Assembly (NCBI GenBank): GCA_015709615.1
Contig: CP054179.1
Location: 620,001 to 684,000, forward strand
Direction: 5' to 3'
From: Gammaproteobacteria bacterium
GTDB lineage: Bacteria; Pseudomonadota; Gammaproteobacteria; Burkholderiales; Nitrosomonadaceae
Length of the DNA stretch: 64,000 nucleotides
Positions 17,441-26,956 of this stretch are shown here, piece by piece (position 1 is the first letter of the stretch; each line of letters starts with the position of its first letter). Both the position numbers and the translations under genes were made by a program. The notes under the pieces were generated by a model. That model did not search any database and was not told where the DNA came from. It saw only the letters and a program-made list of their open reading frames with translations.

Positions 17441-17746
17441 ATGACTGAACAATTTTATGCTGGCATCGACCACGATGAAAATGAAGGGCTCACGCATCTA
17501 GGCCGCATCGTACGCGATGCTTGGGTATTCGGCATTTTGCCGGAAACGGAAACCTGCGCGGGCTGGAGTACGTCGCAAATGCAGGTTTTATACGAGAAAG
17601 TTTACGCCGCCTGGGAACCGTATGCGCATTTGCCCAGCCGGTTGCCGGATGAATTACGCGAGCGGCACACCCGGCTGTACGACGAAGCCATCACCAGCGC
17701 CAAGGCAAAAGGCTGGGATGCGCAGATGGAAGATGACGACGATTAA
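17441..17746 (+). CDS. Conserved small protein of unknown function
   Basis: 101 residues, acidic, soluble, rich in Trp and ending in a run of Asp. Visible pieces are LGRIVRDAWVFGILPE and EPYAHLPSRLPDELRERH. I do not recognise a named domain. The stop overlaps the stop of the convergent gene on the other strand (they share TTAA at 17743-17746), so 3' ends interlock. Downstream of the antiporter by 52 bp. Confidence 0.75.
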   Translation: MTEQFYAGIDHDENEGLTHLGRIVRDAWVFGILPETETCAGWSTSQMQVLYEKVYAAWEPYAHLPSRLPDELRERHTRLYDEAITSAKAKGWDAQMEDDDD

Positions 17747-18147
17747 TTTTTGGCTGGAAAATGAATAATGCGCGCAGCGCCTTCGAGCTTGGATTTACTA
17801 ACCAGCATCTGCAGCGCCGCGGGAAGCTCGCTTTGCAAACGTTTCATCACGGCCGCCATGCCTTCGCGGTAATAAACGGCGTCATAAGCAACCGGCTGAT
17901 CCAGCGCATCGCGGTCTTGCCGTTTGAAATTGCGCCACGCGATATCGATCCAGCATTTGCGCTCGCCGTCGATGAATACAAATTCTTCGTGATCGATGAT
18001 CGCCATGTACTGCATGCTGCGGATAGGCACGAACAAATGCCGGGTGGGGCAACGCGATAACAAGGTTATCGCCAGATTGTACGTGCTGGCCGGCAAATGG
18101 CGCGCTTCCCGGCTGATTTCAGGATCTCGGTAACAGGTAATTTCCAT
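17743..18147 (-). CDS. Hypothetical protein
   Basis: 134 residues from ATG 18147, which has GGGGGA just upstream (start chosen over 18222 for that reason). Soluble, mixed alpha/beta pattern, with FVFIDGERKCWIDIAWRNF and YYREGMAAVMKRLQ as the most distinctive parts. No family is recognised. It converges on the preceding gene with overlapping stops and is divergent from the ABC exporter gene. Confidence 0.7.
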   Translation of the reverse strand: MEITCYRDPEISREARHLPASTYNLAITLLSRCPTRHLFVPIRSMQYMAIIDHEEFVFIDGERKCWIDIAWRNFKRQDRDALDQPVAYDAVYYREGMAAVMKRLQSELPAALQMLVSKSKLEGAARIIHFPAKN

Positions 18148-18327
18148 GATTCCCCCGGCAAAACATTTTAAAATTACGGCCTGATGATTTATCGGCTTGC
18201 AATGCGGCGGTGAAAGCACCACCGGCTTTATGTTACCTAATGCCGCGATGCAAAGAAACTCAATTTAACTAACCGGTTCATCTCTCAACAATCTTTACAT
18301 TTTCAGTCACACCATCGATCACTTTTA

Positions 18328-20139
18328 ATGCGCCCTACCCGTCTTGAGAAACCCGCCGCCACACGCAACAATCTGAAAACCATCGCCACGCTGCTACCCT
18401 ATTTGTGGGAATTCAAAGTCCGCGTGATTGTGGCGCTTAGTCTGTTGGTACTGGCGAAACTCGCCAATGTTTCGGTGCCGCTGGTATTGAAGGAAATTGT
18501 CGATGCGTTGGATCAACCGCGCGCCGAGCTGGTGTTGCCGGTTTTCCTGGTGATCGGTTATGGCGTTTTGCGGCTAGGCAGCACATTATTTGGTGAATTG
18601 CGCGATGCGATTTTTGCCAAAGTGACGCAACGCGCGATCCGCCGCGCCGCGAATAAAGTATTCAGCCACCTGCATTCGCTGTCGCTGCGTTTTCATCTGG
18701 AACGCCAAACTGGCGGCGTGTCGCGCGACATCGAGCGCGGCACGCGCGGCATCTCCTTTTTGCTGAATTTCATGCTGTTCAACATTCTGCCGACGCTGCT
18801 GGAAATCGGTCTGGTGCTGGTCATCCTGATCAATCAATACGACATCCGGTTTTCCATCATCATTTTCCTGACCCTGCTGGCGTATATCGCGCTCACGCTG
18901 ATCGTTACCGAATGGCGCATGATTTTCCGCCGCACCATGAACAACATGGATTCAAAAGCCAACACACAAGCGATCGATAGCTTGCTGAATTACGAAACGG
19001 TGAAATACTTCGGCAACGAAGCCTGGGAAGCACGGCGCTACGACGAGCACTTGCAATCGTGGGAAAAAGCTGCGGTGCGCAACCAAACTTCGCTGGCGAC
19101 ATTGAACGCCGGACAAAGCGCGATCATCGCGATCGGCGTCACTTTACTGATGCTGCTGGCGGCCGAGCAAGTCATCGACGGCCGCATGACATTGGGCGAT
19201 TTGGTGCTGATCAATGCCTTTATGCTGCAACTGTACATGCCGCTGCATTTTCTCGGCTTTGTTTACCGCGAGATCAAGCACTCGCTGGCCGATATGGAGC
19301 GCATGTTCACACTGCTGGACGAGCATAAGGAAATCGAAGACAAACCGGATGCCACAGCGCTCGATGCCGCTCAAGCGACGATCCGGTTCAGTCATGTCGA
19401 TTTTAGTTATGAACCGAATCGCCAGATCCTGTTCGACGTCAGTTTCGACATTCCCGCCGGGCAGAATATCGCCGTAGTCGGTCACAGCGGTTCCGGCAAA
19501 TCGACGCTGGCACGCTTGCTATTCCGTTTTTACGATGTGCAATCGGGCAGCATTCTGATCAATGACCAGGATATCCGCGCCGTCACGCAGCAAAGCCTGC
19601 GCGCCGCGATGGGTATCGTGCCGCAAGACACCGTGCTGTTCAACGACAGCATTTATTACAACATCGCCTACGGCCGGCCGGATGCTACACAGGAAGAAGT
19701 GTTTGCCGCCGCTCGCGCCGCGCATATTCATAATTTTATCGCAAGCCTGCCGGAAAAATATGCCACGATCGTCGGGGAGCGCGGCTTGAAGCTATCCGGC
19801 GGCGAAAAGCAACGCGTTGCGATTGCCCGCACCATTCTGAAAAATCCAGCCATTCTGATTTTCGACGAAGCAACTTCGGCGCTCGACTCCAATTCCGAGA
19901 AACGCATTCAAGCGGAGCTGAAACGCATCGCGCGCAACCGCACGACATTGACCATTGCGCACCGCCTGTCGACAATCGCCGATGCCGATCAGATCCTGGT
20001 CATGGATCACGGCCGTATCATCGAGCGCGGCACGCACCAGCAATTGCTGATAGCCGACGGCGCGTACGCGCAGATGTGGGAATTACAACAGCAGGAAGAA
20101 AGCGATCAGCACAAGCGGCAAAACACCATTTCCACTTAA
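18328..20139 (+). CDS. Atm1/HMT1-type ABC exporter (fused permease and ATPase)
   Basis: 603 residues. The N-terminal six-span exporter domain has LRFHLERQTGGVSRDIERG and NYETVKYFGNE, signatures of the Atm1 (ABCB7) group. The C-terminal ATPase has Walker A GHSGSGKST, signature LSGGEKQR and Walker B ILIFDEATSALD. Bacterial Atm1 proteins export glutathione-linked metal or persulfide compounds from the cytosol. This substrate is inferred from family only. It works as a homodimer, and no partner gene is adjacent. Confidence 0.9.
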   Translation: MRPTRLEKPAATRNNLKTIATLLPYLWEFKVRVIVALSLLVLAKLANVSVPLVLKEIVDALDQPRAELVLPVFLVIGYGVLRLGSTLFGELRDAIFAKVTQRAIRRAANKVFSHLHSLSLRFHLERQTGGVSRDIERGTRGISFLLNFMLFNILPTLLEIGLVLVILINQYDIRFSIIIFLTLLAYIALTLIVTEWRMIFRRTMNNMDSKANTQAIDSLLNYETVKYFGNEAWEARRYDEHLQSWEKAAVRNQTSLATLNAGQSAIIAIGVTLLMLLAAEQVIDGRMTLGDLVLINAFMLQLYMPLHFLGFVYREIKHSLADMERMFTLLDEHKEIEDKPDATALDAAQATIRFSHVDFSYEPNRQILFDVSFDIPAGQNIAVVGHSGSGKSTLARLLFRFYDVQSGSILINDQDIRAVTQQSLRAAMGIVPQDTVLFNDSIYYNIAYGRPDATQEEVFAAARAAHIHNFIASLPEKYATIVGERGLKLSGGEKQRVAIARTILKNPAILIFDEATSALDSNSEKRIQAELKRIARNRTTLTIAHRLSTIADADQILVMDHGRIIERGTHQQLLIADGAYAQMWELQQQEESDQHKRQNTIST

Positions 20140-20374
20140 TTATCAATCGATATTCATGGAAAGGTTATCTTTCCAATGAACAGATGATCACATCTTCATG
20201 AACAATCGTTATCTTATTTTCATGAAGAAAATCCACACGCAATAAAAAAACCCGAAAATACCGGGAAAAAACCGACCTTATCCCCAAGAATGAATTCCGC
20301 CCGGGTGTGTTAATTTCTCACTCCAGAATTTGCCTTCAAAAAATTGCGTCATTACATTCGAGGGAGTCATCGCA

Positions 20375-21235
20375 ATGCTTGTATTAGTTGGTTATCTCAT
20401 CATCATCATTTCTGTTTTCGGCGGTTTTGCACTGGCGGGCGGGCATCTCGCTTCGCTGTGGCAACCGGTCGAATTGCTTATGATCGGTGGCGCCGCGGTG
20501 GGCGCATTTGTCGTCGGCAACTCGAACAAAGCGCTCAAAGCCACGATGAAAGCTTTACCGACTGTTTTCAAAGGCTCCAAATATACCAAAGCGTTGTACA
20601 TGGATTTGATGACGTTGCTGTACGAAGTGCTCAGCAAAATCCGCAAGGAAGGATTGATGTCGATCGAAGGCGATGTCGACGATCCCGCCAACAGTCCGAT
20701 TTTCACCAAGTACCCGGATATCCTGGCCGATCACCATATCACCGAATTCATCACCGATTATCTACGTTTGATGGTCGGTGGCAACCTCAATTCGCTTGAG
20801 ATCGAGAGTTTGATGGACAGCGAATTGGAAACGCATCATCAGGAAGGCGAAGTGCCGATTCATGTAGTGGCCAAACTCGGCGACGGATTGCCGGCTTTCG
20901 GTATCGTCGCGGCGGTGATGGGCGTGGTGCATACCATGGAATCGGTGCATCTTCCACCGGCGGAATTGGGTATTCTGATTGCCGCCGCATTGGTCGGTAC
21001 GTTCTTGGGAATCTTGCTGGCATATGGATTCGTCGGTCCGCTGGCCAACAAACTGGAACATAACCTGCATGAATCCAGCAAGATGTTCGAGTGTATCAAA
21101 ATCACGTTACTGGCCAATTTGAATGGATATTCGCCGGTTCTGGCAGTTGAATTCGGCCGCAAAGTGCTATTCACCACCGAACGGCCGTCTTTCCTGGAAC
21201 TGGAAGAGCATGTTAAGCAAAGCAAATCGAAATAA
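20375..21235 (+). CDS. motA: Flagellar motor stator protein MotA
   Basis: 286 residues from ATG 20375, with GAGGGAG upstream; the upstream in-frame ATG at 20330 is outside the family start. Four hydrophobic segments: residues about 1-22, 30-52, and a pair near 170-220 flanking MGVVHTME. The cytoplasmic loop lies between spans 2 and 3. Stator subunit converting ion flow to flagellar rotation. motB follows 41 bp downstream. No other flagellar genes are in the window. The 235-bp leader has a 7-bp hairpin TGGAAAG-GTTAT-CTTTCCA. Confidence 0.95.
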   Translation: MLVLVGYLIIIISVFGGFALAGGHLASLWQPVELLMIGGAAVGAFVVGNSNKALKATMKALPTVFKGSKYTKALYMDLMTLLYEVLSKIRKEGLMSIEGDVDDPANSPIFTKYPDILADHHITEFITDYLRLMVGGNLNSLEIESLMDSELETHHQEGEVPIHVVAKLGDGLPAFGIVAAVMGVVHTMESVHLPPAELGILIAAALVGTFLGILLAYGFVGPLANKLEHNLHESSKMFECIKITLLANLNGYSPVLAVEFGRKVLFTTERPSFLELEEHVKQSKSK

Positions 21236-21276
21236 CCGTTGCACAGTCATCCTTCAATTGAACTGCGAGAACCACT

Positions 21277-22188
21277 ATGGCCGATGATCTTTCCCAACGC
21301 CCCATCGTCATCAAGCGAATCAAAAAGGTCGCGGGCGGACATCATGGCGGGGCCTGGAAAATTGCTTACGCTGACTTCGTGACCGCCATGATGGCGTTCT
21401 TTTTGCTCATGTGGCTGCTGGGATCGTCGACCAAGAGTCAGTTGGAAGGCATCTCGGAGTATTTCAAAACACCACTTAAAGTCGCCATGATGGGCGGATC
21501 GTCCATCGGTGAAACCAGCAGCGTGTTGAAAGGCGGCGGCACCGACCTGACGCGCCAGCACGGCGAGGTCAAGAAAGGCGAGATTAAGGACGACATAAAA
21601 GCCAAGAAAATCATCAAGGAGCGTATCGAACGTATCAAGCTGGAAGGGTTGAAGAAAAAGATCGAAGAAGCAATCGAAAACAATCCTTCGTTGAAGAAGT
21701 TCTCCAATCAGCTTTTACTCGACATCACTTCGGATGGATTGCGCATTCAAATTGTCGATGAGCAAAACCGCCCGATGTTCGCGTTGGGTAAAGCGGAATT
21801 GCAACCGTATACGAAAACCATTCTGCGCGAGATCGGCAAAATGCTCAATGACGTCGAAAACAAAATCAGTCTTTCCGGCCATACCGACGCTAAGCCGTTC
21901 CCGTCCGGCGACAAGGGTTACAGCAATTGGGAACTGTCGGCGGATCGCGCGAACGCTTCGCGCCGTGAGCTGATCATTGGCGGCATGGATACCAACAAAG
22001 TGTTGCAAGTCATCGGTTTGTCTTCCGCCGTGCTGTTCGACAAGAACGAGCCGCTCAATCCGATCAACCGCCGCATCAGTATCGTGGTCATGAACGAAAG
22101 AGCCGAGAAAGCGGTTACGATGGATGAACAAACGATCGATATCGATATGCAGGCGGAACCGACCACCGAACTATTGCAAACCCCTTAA
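21277..22188 (+). CDS. motB: Flagellar motor protein MotB
   Basis: 303 residues. Short cytosolic N-terminus rich in Lys/His, one membrane span (about 28-48) containing the ion-carrying Asp of KIAYADFVTAMMAFF, a plug/linker region, and a C-terminal OmpA-like peptidoglycan-binding domain (SGHTDAKPF, NWELSADRANASRREL, NRRISIVV). It pairs with MotA to make the stator. Whether protons or sodium are used cannot be told safely. Confidence 0.95.
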   Translation: MADDLSQRPIVIKRIKKVAGGHHGGAWKIAYADFVTAMMAFFLLMWLLGSSTKSQLEGISEYFKTPLKVAMMGGSSIGETSSVLKGGGTDLTRQHGEVKKGEIKDDIKAKKIIKERIERIKLEGLKKKIEEAIENNPSLKKFSNQLLLDITSDGLRIQIVDEQNRPMFALGKAELQPYTKTILREIGKMLNDVENKISLSGHTDAKPFPSGDKGYSNWELSADRANASRRELIIGGMDTNKVLQVIGLSSAVLFDKNEPLNPINRRISIVVMNERAEKAVTMDEQTIDIDMQAEPTTELLQTP

Positions 22189-22206
22189 CTCACGGATTGA
22201 CTGACG

Positions 22207-22959
22207 ATGTTAAAACGACTCCATCCCGGCATTATCGCGTTATTTGTTCAGATCGCCACGCTTGCGTTGATCGCTTCGGTCATCGTATCGCAACCAGCTA
22301 TTGAATTGAGCTTATTCGAATGGAGCCTGCTGCAAGGACTAGCGGCGGGATTGCTCAGTTTTGCGTTGCGCATGCCGGTGTGGTGGATATCGATCCATCT
22401 CGGCTTTATCCCGCTCATTGTCGTTGCACTGGCGTTAAATATGTCTTCAACAGTATGCCTGGCACTTTTTCTCGGACTGTTGCTGATTTATGGCAAAACC
22501 TATAAAACCCAGGTGCCGCTGTATCTATCCAGTCACCGCGTGACGCAAGCGCTGCAATCGCTATTACCGGAAAGTCGCCGGTTTTCCTTTGTCGATCTGG
22601 GTAGCGGCTGCGGCGGTTTGCTCAGTCATCTGGCAGAGAAAAACCGCAACGGTGTGTTTCATGGCATCGAAGCGGCGCCCCTGCCCTTCCTGATCAGCAG
22701 ATTAAGAAGTTTGTTTGGCGCTAAAAACTGCGCAGTAACCTGGGGAGATTTCTGGCAACAGGATTTTTCGCAGTACGACGTCGTTTATGCCTACCTGTCG
22801 CCAGTTCCGATGACCGCGCTGTGGGAGAAAGCCAGCAAGGAAATGCGCCCGGGCAGTCTGTTGATCAGCAATACGTTCATCATTCCCGGCGTTGCCGCGG
22901 ATAAAAGCATCCAACTCGACGATTTCTCCAATTCCACGCTTTATCTGTGGAAAATCTAG
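22207..22959 (+). CDS. Membrane-anchored class I SAM-dependent methyltransferase
   Basis: 250 residues. The first 95 carry three to four hydrophobic segments. A Rossmann methyltransferase domain follows, with motif I FVDLGSGCGGLLSHL and the acidic strand end at GIEAAPL. Motif IV-like YDVVYAYLSPVPM. The substrate is unknown. It starts 18 bp after motB in the same direction and converges on cysS. The type is common in Betaproteobacteria as a hypothetical class I methyltransferase. Confidence 0.8.
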   Translation: MLKRLHPGIIALFVQIATLALIASVIVSQPAIELSLFEWSLLQGLAAGLLSFALRMPVWWISIHLGFIPLIVVALALNMSSTVCLALFLGLLLIYGKTYKTQVPLYLSSHRVTQALQSLLPESRRFSFVDLGSGCGGLLSHLAEKNRNGVFHGIEAAPLPFLISRLRSLFGAKNCAVTWGDFWQQDFSQYDVVYAYLSPVPMTALWEKASKEMRPGSLLISNTFIIPGVAADKSIQLDDFSNSTLYLWKI

Positions 22960-22977
22960 CTTAATGGGACCAGTGGG

Positions 22978-24363
22978 CTAAGCGCGTCGCCAAGCCGTTC
23001 CCTGCGCGCTGTCTTCCAAAATGATGCCCTGCTGCTGAAGGTTCTTGCGAATCGCGTCGGCATCCGAATAGCGGCCTTCTTTACGCGCGTTGATGCGCTG
23101 CTGAATCAACTGCTCAATATCATCAGCAGTCAACGCTTCCGGTGCGGCGGCCGGTGTATTTTGCAAATACGCTTGCGGATTTTGCTGCAAAAGACCGAGT
23201 AAACCGCCCAATGCTTTAAGTAAACCGGCGTTCTCCTTCGAGCCCGTTTTATTGATGTCGCTCGCCAGCTCAAACAAGACAGCGATGGCTTCCGGTGTGT
23301 TGAAGTCATCGTTCATAGCGTCTTTAAATTTGCACGCATGAGGGTTCTGCCAGTCGATAACGGTAGCGGTAGCCGGGTTCGGCTCAACTTCCTTTAACGC
23401 GATGTATAAACGATCCAGCGCAAGCTTGGTGTCTTTGAGATGCTGATCGGAATAGTTCAACGGGCTGCGATAATGCGCGCGCAAAATAAAAAAGCGCACG
23501 ACTTCCGGTTGATAGAGTTTCAAAATCTCGCGCACAGTGAAGAAATTGCCCAGCGATTTCGACATTTTTTCGTTGTCGACACGCACAAAACCGTTATGCA
23601 TCCAGTAATTGACAAAAGGGTGGTCATGCGCGCCTTCACTCTGCGCGATTTCATTCTCGTGATGGGGAAACTGCAAATCCTGCCCACCGCCATGAATATC
23701 GAAATGAATACCCAATAATTGTTCGCTCATGGCCGAACATTCGATATGCCAGCCCGGACGCCCCCTGCCCCAAGGCGATTCCCAAAACGGCTCACCGGGT
23801 TTCGCCGATTTCCACAGTACAAAATCCAGCGGATCTTTTTTATTCGAATCGATTTCCACACGCTCACCGGCACGCAGGTCGCTCAAGGACTTGCCGGACA
23901 GTTTTCCATAGCTGGGAAAGTCATGCACGGAATAATACACATCGCCATTTTTTGCAGGATAAGCCAAGCCTTTTTTCACCAACGCGCCGATCATGGCAAT
24001 CATATGCTCGATATACTCGGTTGCGCGCGGCTCGTGGCCCGGCAACGCAACACCCAGTGCCGCGGAATCCTCGTTCATCGCCTGAATGAAGCGCTGCGTC
24101 AGCGCTTCGATCGGTTCGTTATTCTCTTGCGCGCGCTTGATAATCTTGTCGTCGATGTCGGTTACGTTACGCACGTAATGCACTTCAAAATCATTGGCTC
24201 TGAACCAACGCACAATCGTATCGAAAACCACCAGAACCCGCGCATGTCCTAAGTGGCAATAATCGTAAACGGTCATGCCGCAAACATAAATTTTTACCTT
24301 CCCTGGCGTTATCGGAACAAAATCTTGTTTTTCCCGGGCAATTGAGTTATAAATTTTGAGCAT
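22978..24363 (-). CDS. cysS: Cysteinyl-tRNA synthetase
   Basis: 461 residues, class I synthetase charging tRNA-Cys. HIGH-type motif HLGH in YDYCHLGHARV near residue 38, and KMSKS in EKMSKSLGNFF. The zinc-site residues are consistent: the Cys of YVCGMTVYD (about residue 28), Cys of IECSAMSEQ, and His in QFPHHENEIAQ. The C-terminal helical domain is complete. Divergent from the cyclophilin pair, an arrangement common in Proteobacteria. Confidence 0.97.
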   Translation of the reverse strand: MLKIYNSIAREKQDFVPITPGKVKIYVCGMTVYDYCHLGHARVLVVFDTIVRWFRANDFEVHYVRNVTDIDDKIIKRAQENNEPIEALTQRFIQAMNEDSAALGVALPGHEPRATEYIEHMIAMIGALVKKGLAYPAKNGDVYYSVHDFPSYGKLSGKSLSDLRAGERVEIDSNKKDPLDFVLWKSAKPGEPFWESPWGRGRPGWHIECSAMSEQLLGIHFDIHGGGQDLQFPHHENEIAQSEGAHDHPFVNYWMHNGFVRVDNEKMSKSLGNFFTVREILKLYQPEVVRFFILRAHYRSPLNYSDQHLKDTKLALDRLYIALKEVEPNPATATVIDWQNPHACKFKDAMNDDFNTPEAIAVLFELASDINKTGSKENAGLLKALGGLLGLLQQNPQAYLQNTPAAAPEALTADDIEQLIQQRINARKEGRYSDADAIRKNLQQQGIILEDSAQGTAWRRA

Positions 24364-24507
24364 AAGATCAACAGATAAAATTGTGGAATTAACGTTCTTC
24401 TTGATAGAATCCGGTTATCCTCGCGCTATTCGAATAGTCCGCGAGTATAACATAACCAAGGCACCAAGCCTCTTCCCGCCACCAGCCAACAATTAGGACA
24501 CGCAATC

Positions 24508-25077
24508 ATGTATCTCCGCCGAATTCTGATTTTTATAGTGTTAGTCGTAATTAGTTTGAATGTTCATGCCGCAGAGCCTCGGGTTGAAATGAAAACCAAT
24601 CTCGGCAGTATCGTGCTCGAACTGTATCCGGATAAAGCACCCGAGACCGTGAAGAATTTCTTGCAATACGTCGAAGATGGATTTTACAAAAATACCGTTT
24701 TTCACCGCGTCATCGCCGGATTCATGATTCAAGGCGGCGGGTTTGACGCGGCATTGAAGCAGAAACCGACACGATCGCCAATTCAGAATGAGGCTGACAA
24801 TGGCTTAAAAAACGAGACCGGAACGATTGCAATGGCACGCACTTCGGATCCGCATTCGGCGTCGGCACAATTTTTTATTAATGTCGCCAACAATGCGTTT
24901 CTCAATTACAAAGCGCCGTCACAAAGCGGTTACGGCTATGCGGTATTCGGTAAGGTGGTTTCCGGCATGGATGTGGTCAACAAGATCGCCGCACTGCCGA
25001 CCGGATCAGGCGGTCCGTTTTCCGGTGACGTACCGAAAAGCAGCGTTGTCATTGAAGATGTCGTGAAACTGCCCTAA
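24508..25077 (+). CDS. ppiA: Periplasmic cyclophilin-type peptidyl-prolyl isomerase
   Basis: 189 residues with a cleavable signal peptide (about 1-22, ending NVHAAEP). Cyclophilin core: FHRVIAGFMIQGGGF, TIAMARTSDPHSASAQFFINV, and GKVVSGMDVV. Catalytic Arg and the Phe/Met/Gln pocket residues are present. It folds prolyl bonds in exported proteins. A cytosolic cyclophilin without signal peptide follows 44 bp later, so this looks like a duplicated pair split between compartments. Confidence 0.93.
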   Translation: MYLRRILIFIVLVVISLNVHAAEPRVEMKTNLGSIVLELYPDKAPETVKNFLQYVEDGFYKNTVFHRVIAGFMIQGGGFDAALKQKPTRSPIQNEADNGLKNETGTIAMARTSDPHSASAQFFINVANNAFLNYKAPSQSGYGYAVFGKVVSGMDVVNKIAALPTGSGGPFSGDVPKSSVVIEDVVKLP

Positions 25078-25121
25078 CAAATACGCAACCCCAAAAAACC
25101 AATAATCAATAAAGGATCGAT

Positions 25122-25613
25122 ATGGTAAAACTAGAAACCAATCATGGCGTTATCACGCTTGAACTGGATAGCGAGAAAGCGCCTGAAACCGTGCAGAATT
25201 TCTTAAATTACGTGTCCAGCGGATTTTACGACAACACATTATTTCATCGCGTTATTGACGATTTTATGATTCAAGGCGGCGGATTTGAACCAGGCATGAA
25301 ACAGAAAAAAACGCAGCCGCCGATTCGTAACGAAGCTGCCAACGGGCTCAAGAATGAAACCTATACCATCGCGATGGCACGCACCGCCGATGTTCATTCA
25401 GCAACCGCGCAGTTTTTCATTAACGTGGCCAACAACGGCTTTTTGAATTACAAATCCGCATCACCACAAGGCTACGGTTATTGCGTATTCGGTAAAGTCA
25501 TCGAAGGTCAGGATGTGATCGATAAAATCAAGAAAGTAAAAACCGGCGATTTTGCAGGTCACCAAAACGTGCCGCTGGAAGATGTCGTCATACTGAAGGC
25601 CGAGATCATTTAG
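25122..25613 (+). CDS. ppiB: Cytosolic cyclophilin-type peptidyl-prolyl isomerase
   Basis: 163 residues, no signal peptide. Same core as its neighbour: FHRVIDDFMIQGGGFEPGM, AMARTADVHSATAQFFINV, and FGKVIEGQDVI. Length equals E. coli PpiB. AAAGGATCG precedes the ATG. Transcribed after ppiA, probably on one message, and convergent with metZ. Confidence 0.96.
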   Translation: MVKLETNHGVITLELDSEKAPETVQNFLNYVSSGFYDNTLFHRVIDDFMIQGGGFEPGMKQKKTQPPIRNEAANGLKNETYTIAMARTADVHSATAQFFINVANNGFLNYKSASPQGYGYCVFGKVIEGQDVIDKIKKVKTGDFAGHQNVPLEDVVILKAEII

Positions 25614-25662
25614 CGCATGATCGTGTTAGTCACAACCGCCACAAAATAGTCTCAGCTGGGTT

Positions 25663-26838
25663 TTATGCTAATCCGCGCTGCAAATCGGCTTGCAGATCTT
25701 GCACCGACTCCAATCCGACCGCAATGCGCAGCAACCCGTCGGAAATACCCGCGGCATCCCGGGCTTCTTGACTGATGCGCGCATGCGTTGTGGTCGCCGG
25801 ATGGGTCAATGTGCTTTTGGCATCGCCGAGATTAGCGGTAATCGAGATCAAGCGCGTCGAATCGATGACACGCCATGCCGCTTCCTTGCCGCCCTTTACC
25901 TCAAACGTGACAATTCCGCCACCGGATTTTTGCTGTTGTCTTGCCAATGCATGCTGCGGATGCGATGCCAGACCGGGATAAAACACGCGCACGACATTCG
26001 GTTGCGATTCAAGCCATTGTGCCATTTGCAGCGCATTGGCCGAGTGCGCTTCAATGCGTACTTTGAGCGTTTCCAAACCTTTCAGGATCACCCAGGCATT
26101 GAAGGCGCTGAGTGTCGGTCCGGCGGTACGCAGAAACCCGAAAATCCCGCCATCCATCAATAATTCCCGCTTACCGAGCACGGCACCGCCCAATACTCTG
26201 CCTTGCCCATCCAAATATTTGGTCGCGGAATGAATAACGATATCCGCGCCCAATTCAAGGGGCTTCTGCAAAATAGGTGTGCAGAAACAATTATCGACAA
26301 CCAGCCAAATGCCTGCTTTCTTGGCAATTTTGCCGAGTTCCGCAATATCTGAGATTTCCGTTAGCGGATTGGACGGCGTTTCCAAAAAAAACAGCTTGGT
26401 ATTGGGTTGTATCGCGGCTTGCCATGAATGCGCATCTGTCGCCGACACAAACGTTGTATCGACATTGAAGCGTTTCAGAATGTTGTTGAATAGATTCACC
26501 GTTGCCCCGAATAAGCTGCGCGATGCCACGATATGATCGCCAGCGGAAAGCAATCCCATCACGCACGCCAATATCGCCGACATACCGGAAGAAGTTGCGA
26601 TGCAAGTCTCCGCACCTTCCAATACCGCCAGCCGTTCTTCAAATGCCGTGACGGTGGGGTTGGTAAATCGCGAGTAGATATTGCCCGGCTCGTTGCCGGA
26701 AAAGCGCGCAGCCGCCTGAGCGGCACTATCAAAGACAAAACTTGAAGTCAGATACATCGCCTCAGAATGCTCGTTGAACTGGCTGCGATGAATTCCCGTA
26801 TGAAGCGCGAGTGTTTCTGGTTGCAAATGATCAGACAT
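25663..26838 (-). CDS. metZ: O-succinylhomoserine sulfhydrylase
   Basis: 391 residues of the PLP-dependent Cys/Met metabolism family. The PLP lysine is in HSATKYLDGQG. SSGMSAI and SGNEPGNIYSR bind cofactor phosphate and substrate. MetZ makes homocysteine directly from O-succinylhomoserine and sulfide. Assignment over MetB/MetC rests on the MetZ-like N-terminus and its place downstream of purF, usual in beta- and gammaproteobacteria. A perfect 14-bp palindrome lies 19-32 bp upstream of its start. Confidence 0.92.
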   Translation of the reverse strand: MSDHLQPETLALHTGIHRSQFNEHSEAMYLTSSFVFDSAAQAAARFSGNEPGNIYSRFTNPTVTAFEERLAVLEGAETCIATSSGMSAILACVMGLLSAGDHIVASRSLFGATVNLFNNILKRFNVDTTFVSATDAHSWQAAIQPNTKLFFLETPSNPLTEISDIAELGKIAKKAGIWLVVDNCFCTPILQKPLELGADIVIHSATKYLDGQGRVLGGAVLGKRELLMDGGIFGFLRTAGPTLSAFNAWVILKGLETLKVRIEAHSANALQMAQWLESQPNVVRVFYPGLASHPQHALARQQQKSGGGIVTFEVKGGKEAAWRVIDSTRLISITANLGDAKSTLTHPATTTHARISQEARDAAGISDGLLRIAVGLESVQDLQADLQRGLA

Positions 26839-26856
26839 AGGATGAAACCTTAAGCG

Positions 26857-26870
26857 AAAACGATCGTTTT
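26857..26870. promoter_or_regulatory. 14-bp perfect palindrome upstream of metZ, possible operator
   Basis: AAAACGATCGTTTT, a loopless perfect palindrome 19 bp upstream of the metZ ATG in the 118-bp purF-metZ gap. The form fits a dimeric repressor site overlapping a leader. No regulator is identified, and a single AT-flanked palindrome can occur by chance. Confidence 0.3.
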
Positions 26871-26956
26871 AGAGATCAGGAAAGTTTATTATGAGCAAAA
26901 AATGAACAGCGCGATTCAAACCGATAGGATACCTGCTTAATTTTCAGCACCGTCCG

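Noticed and set aside
20140..20374. Sigma-28 flagellar promoter upstream of motA
   Set aside because: TAAA is present, but no GCCGATAA-like box at the right spacing.
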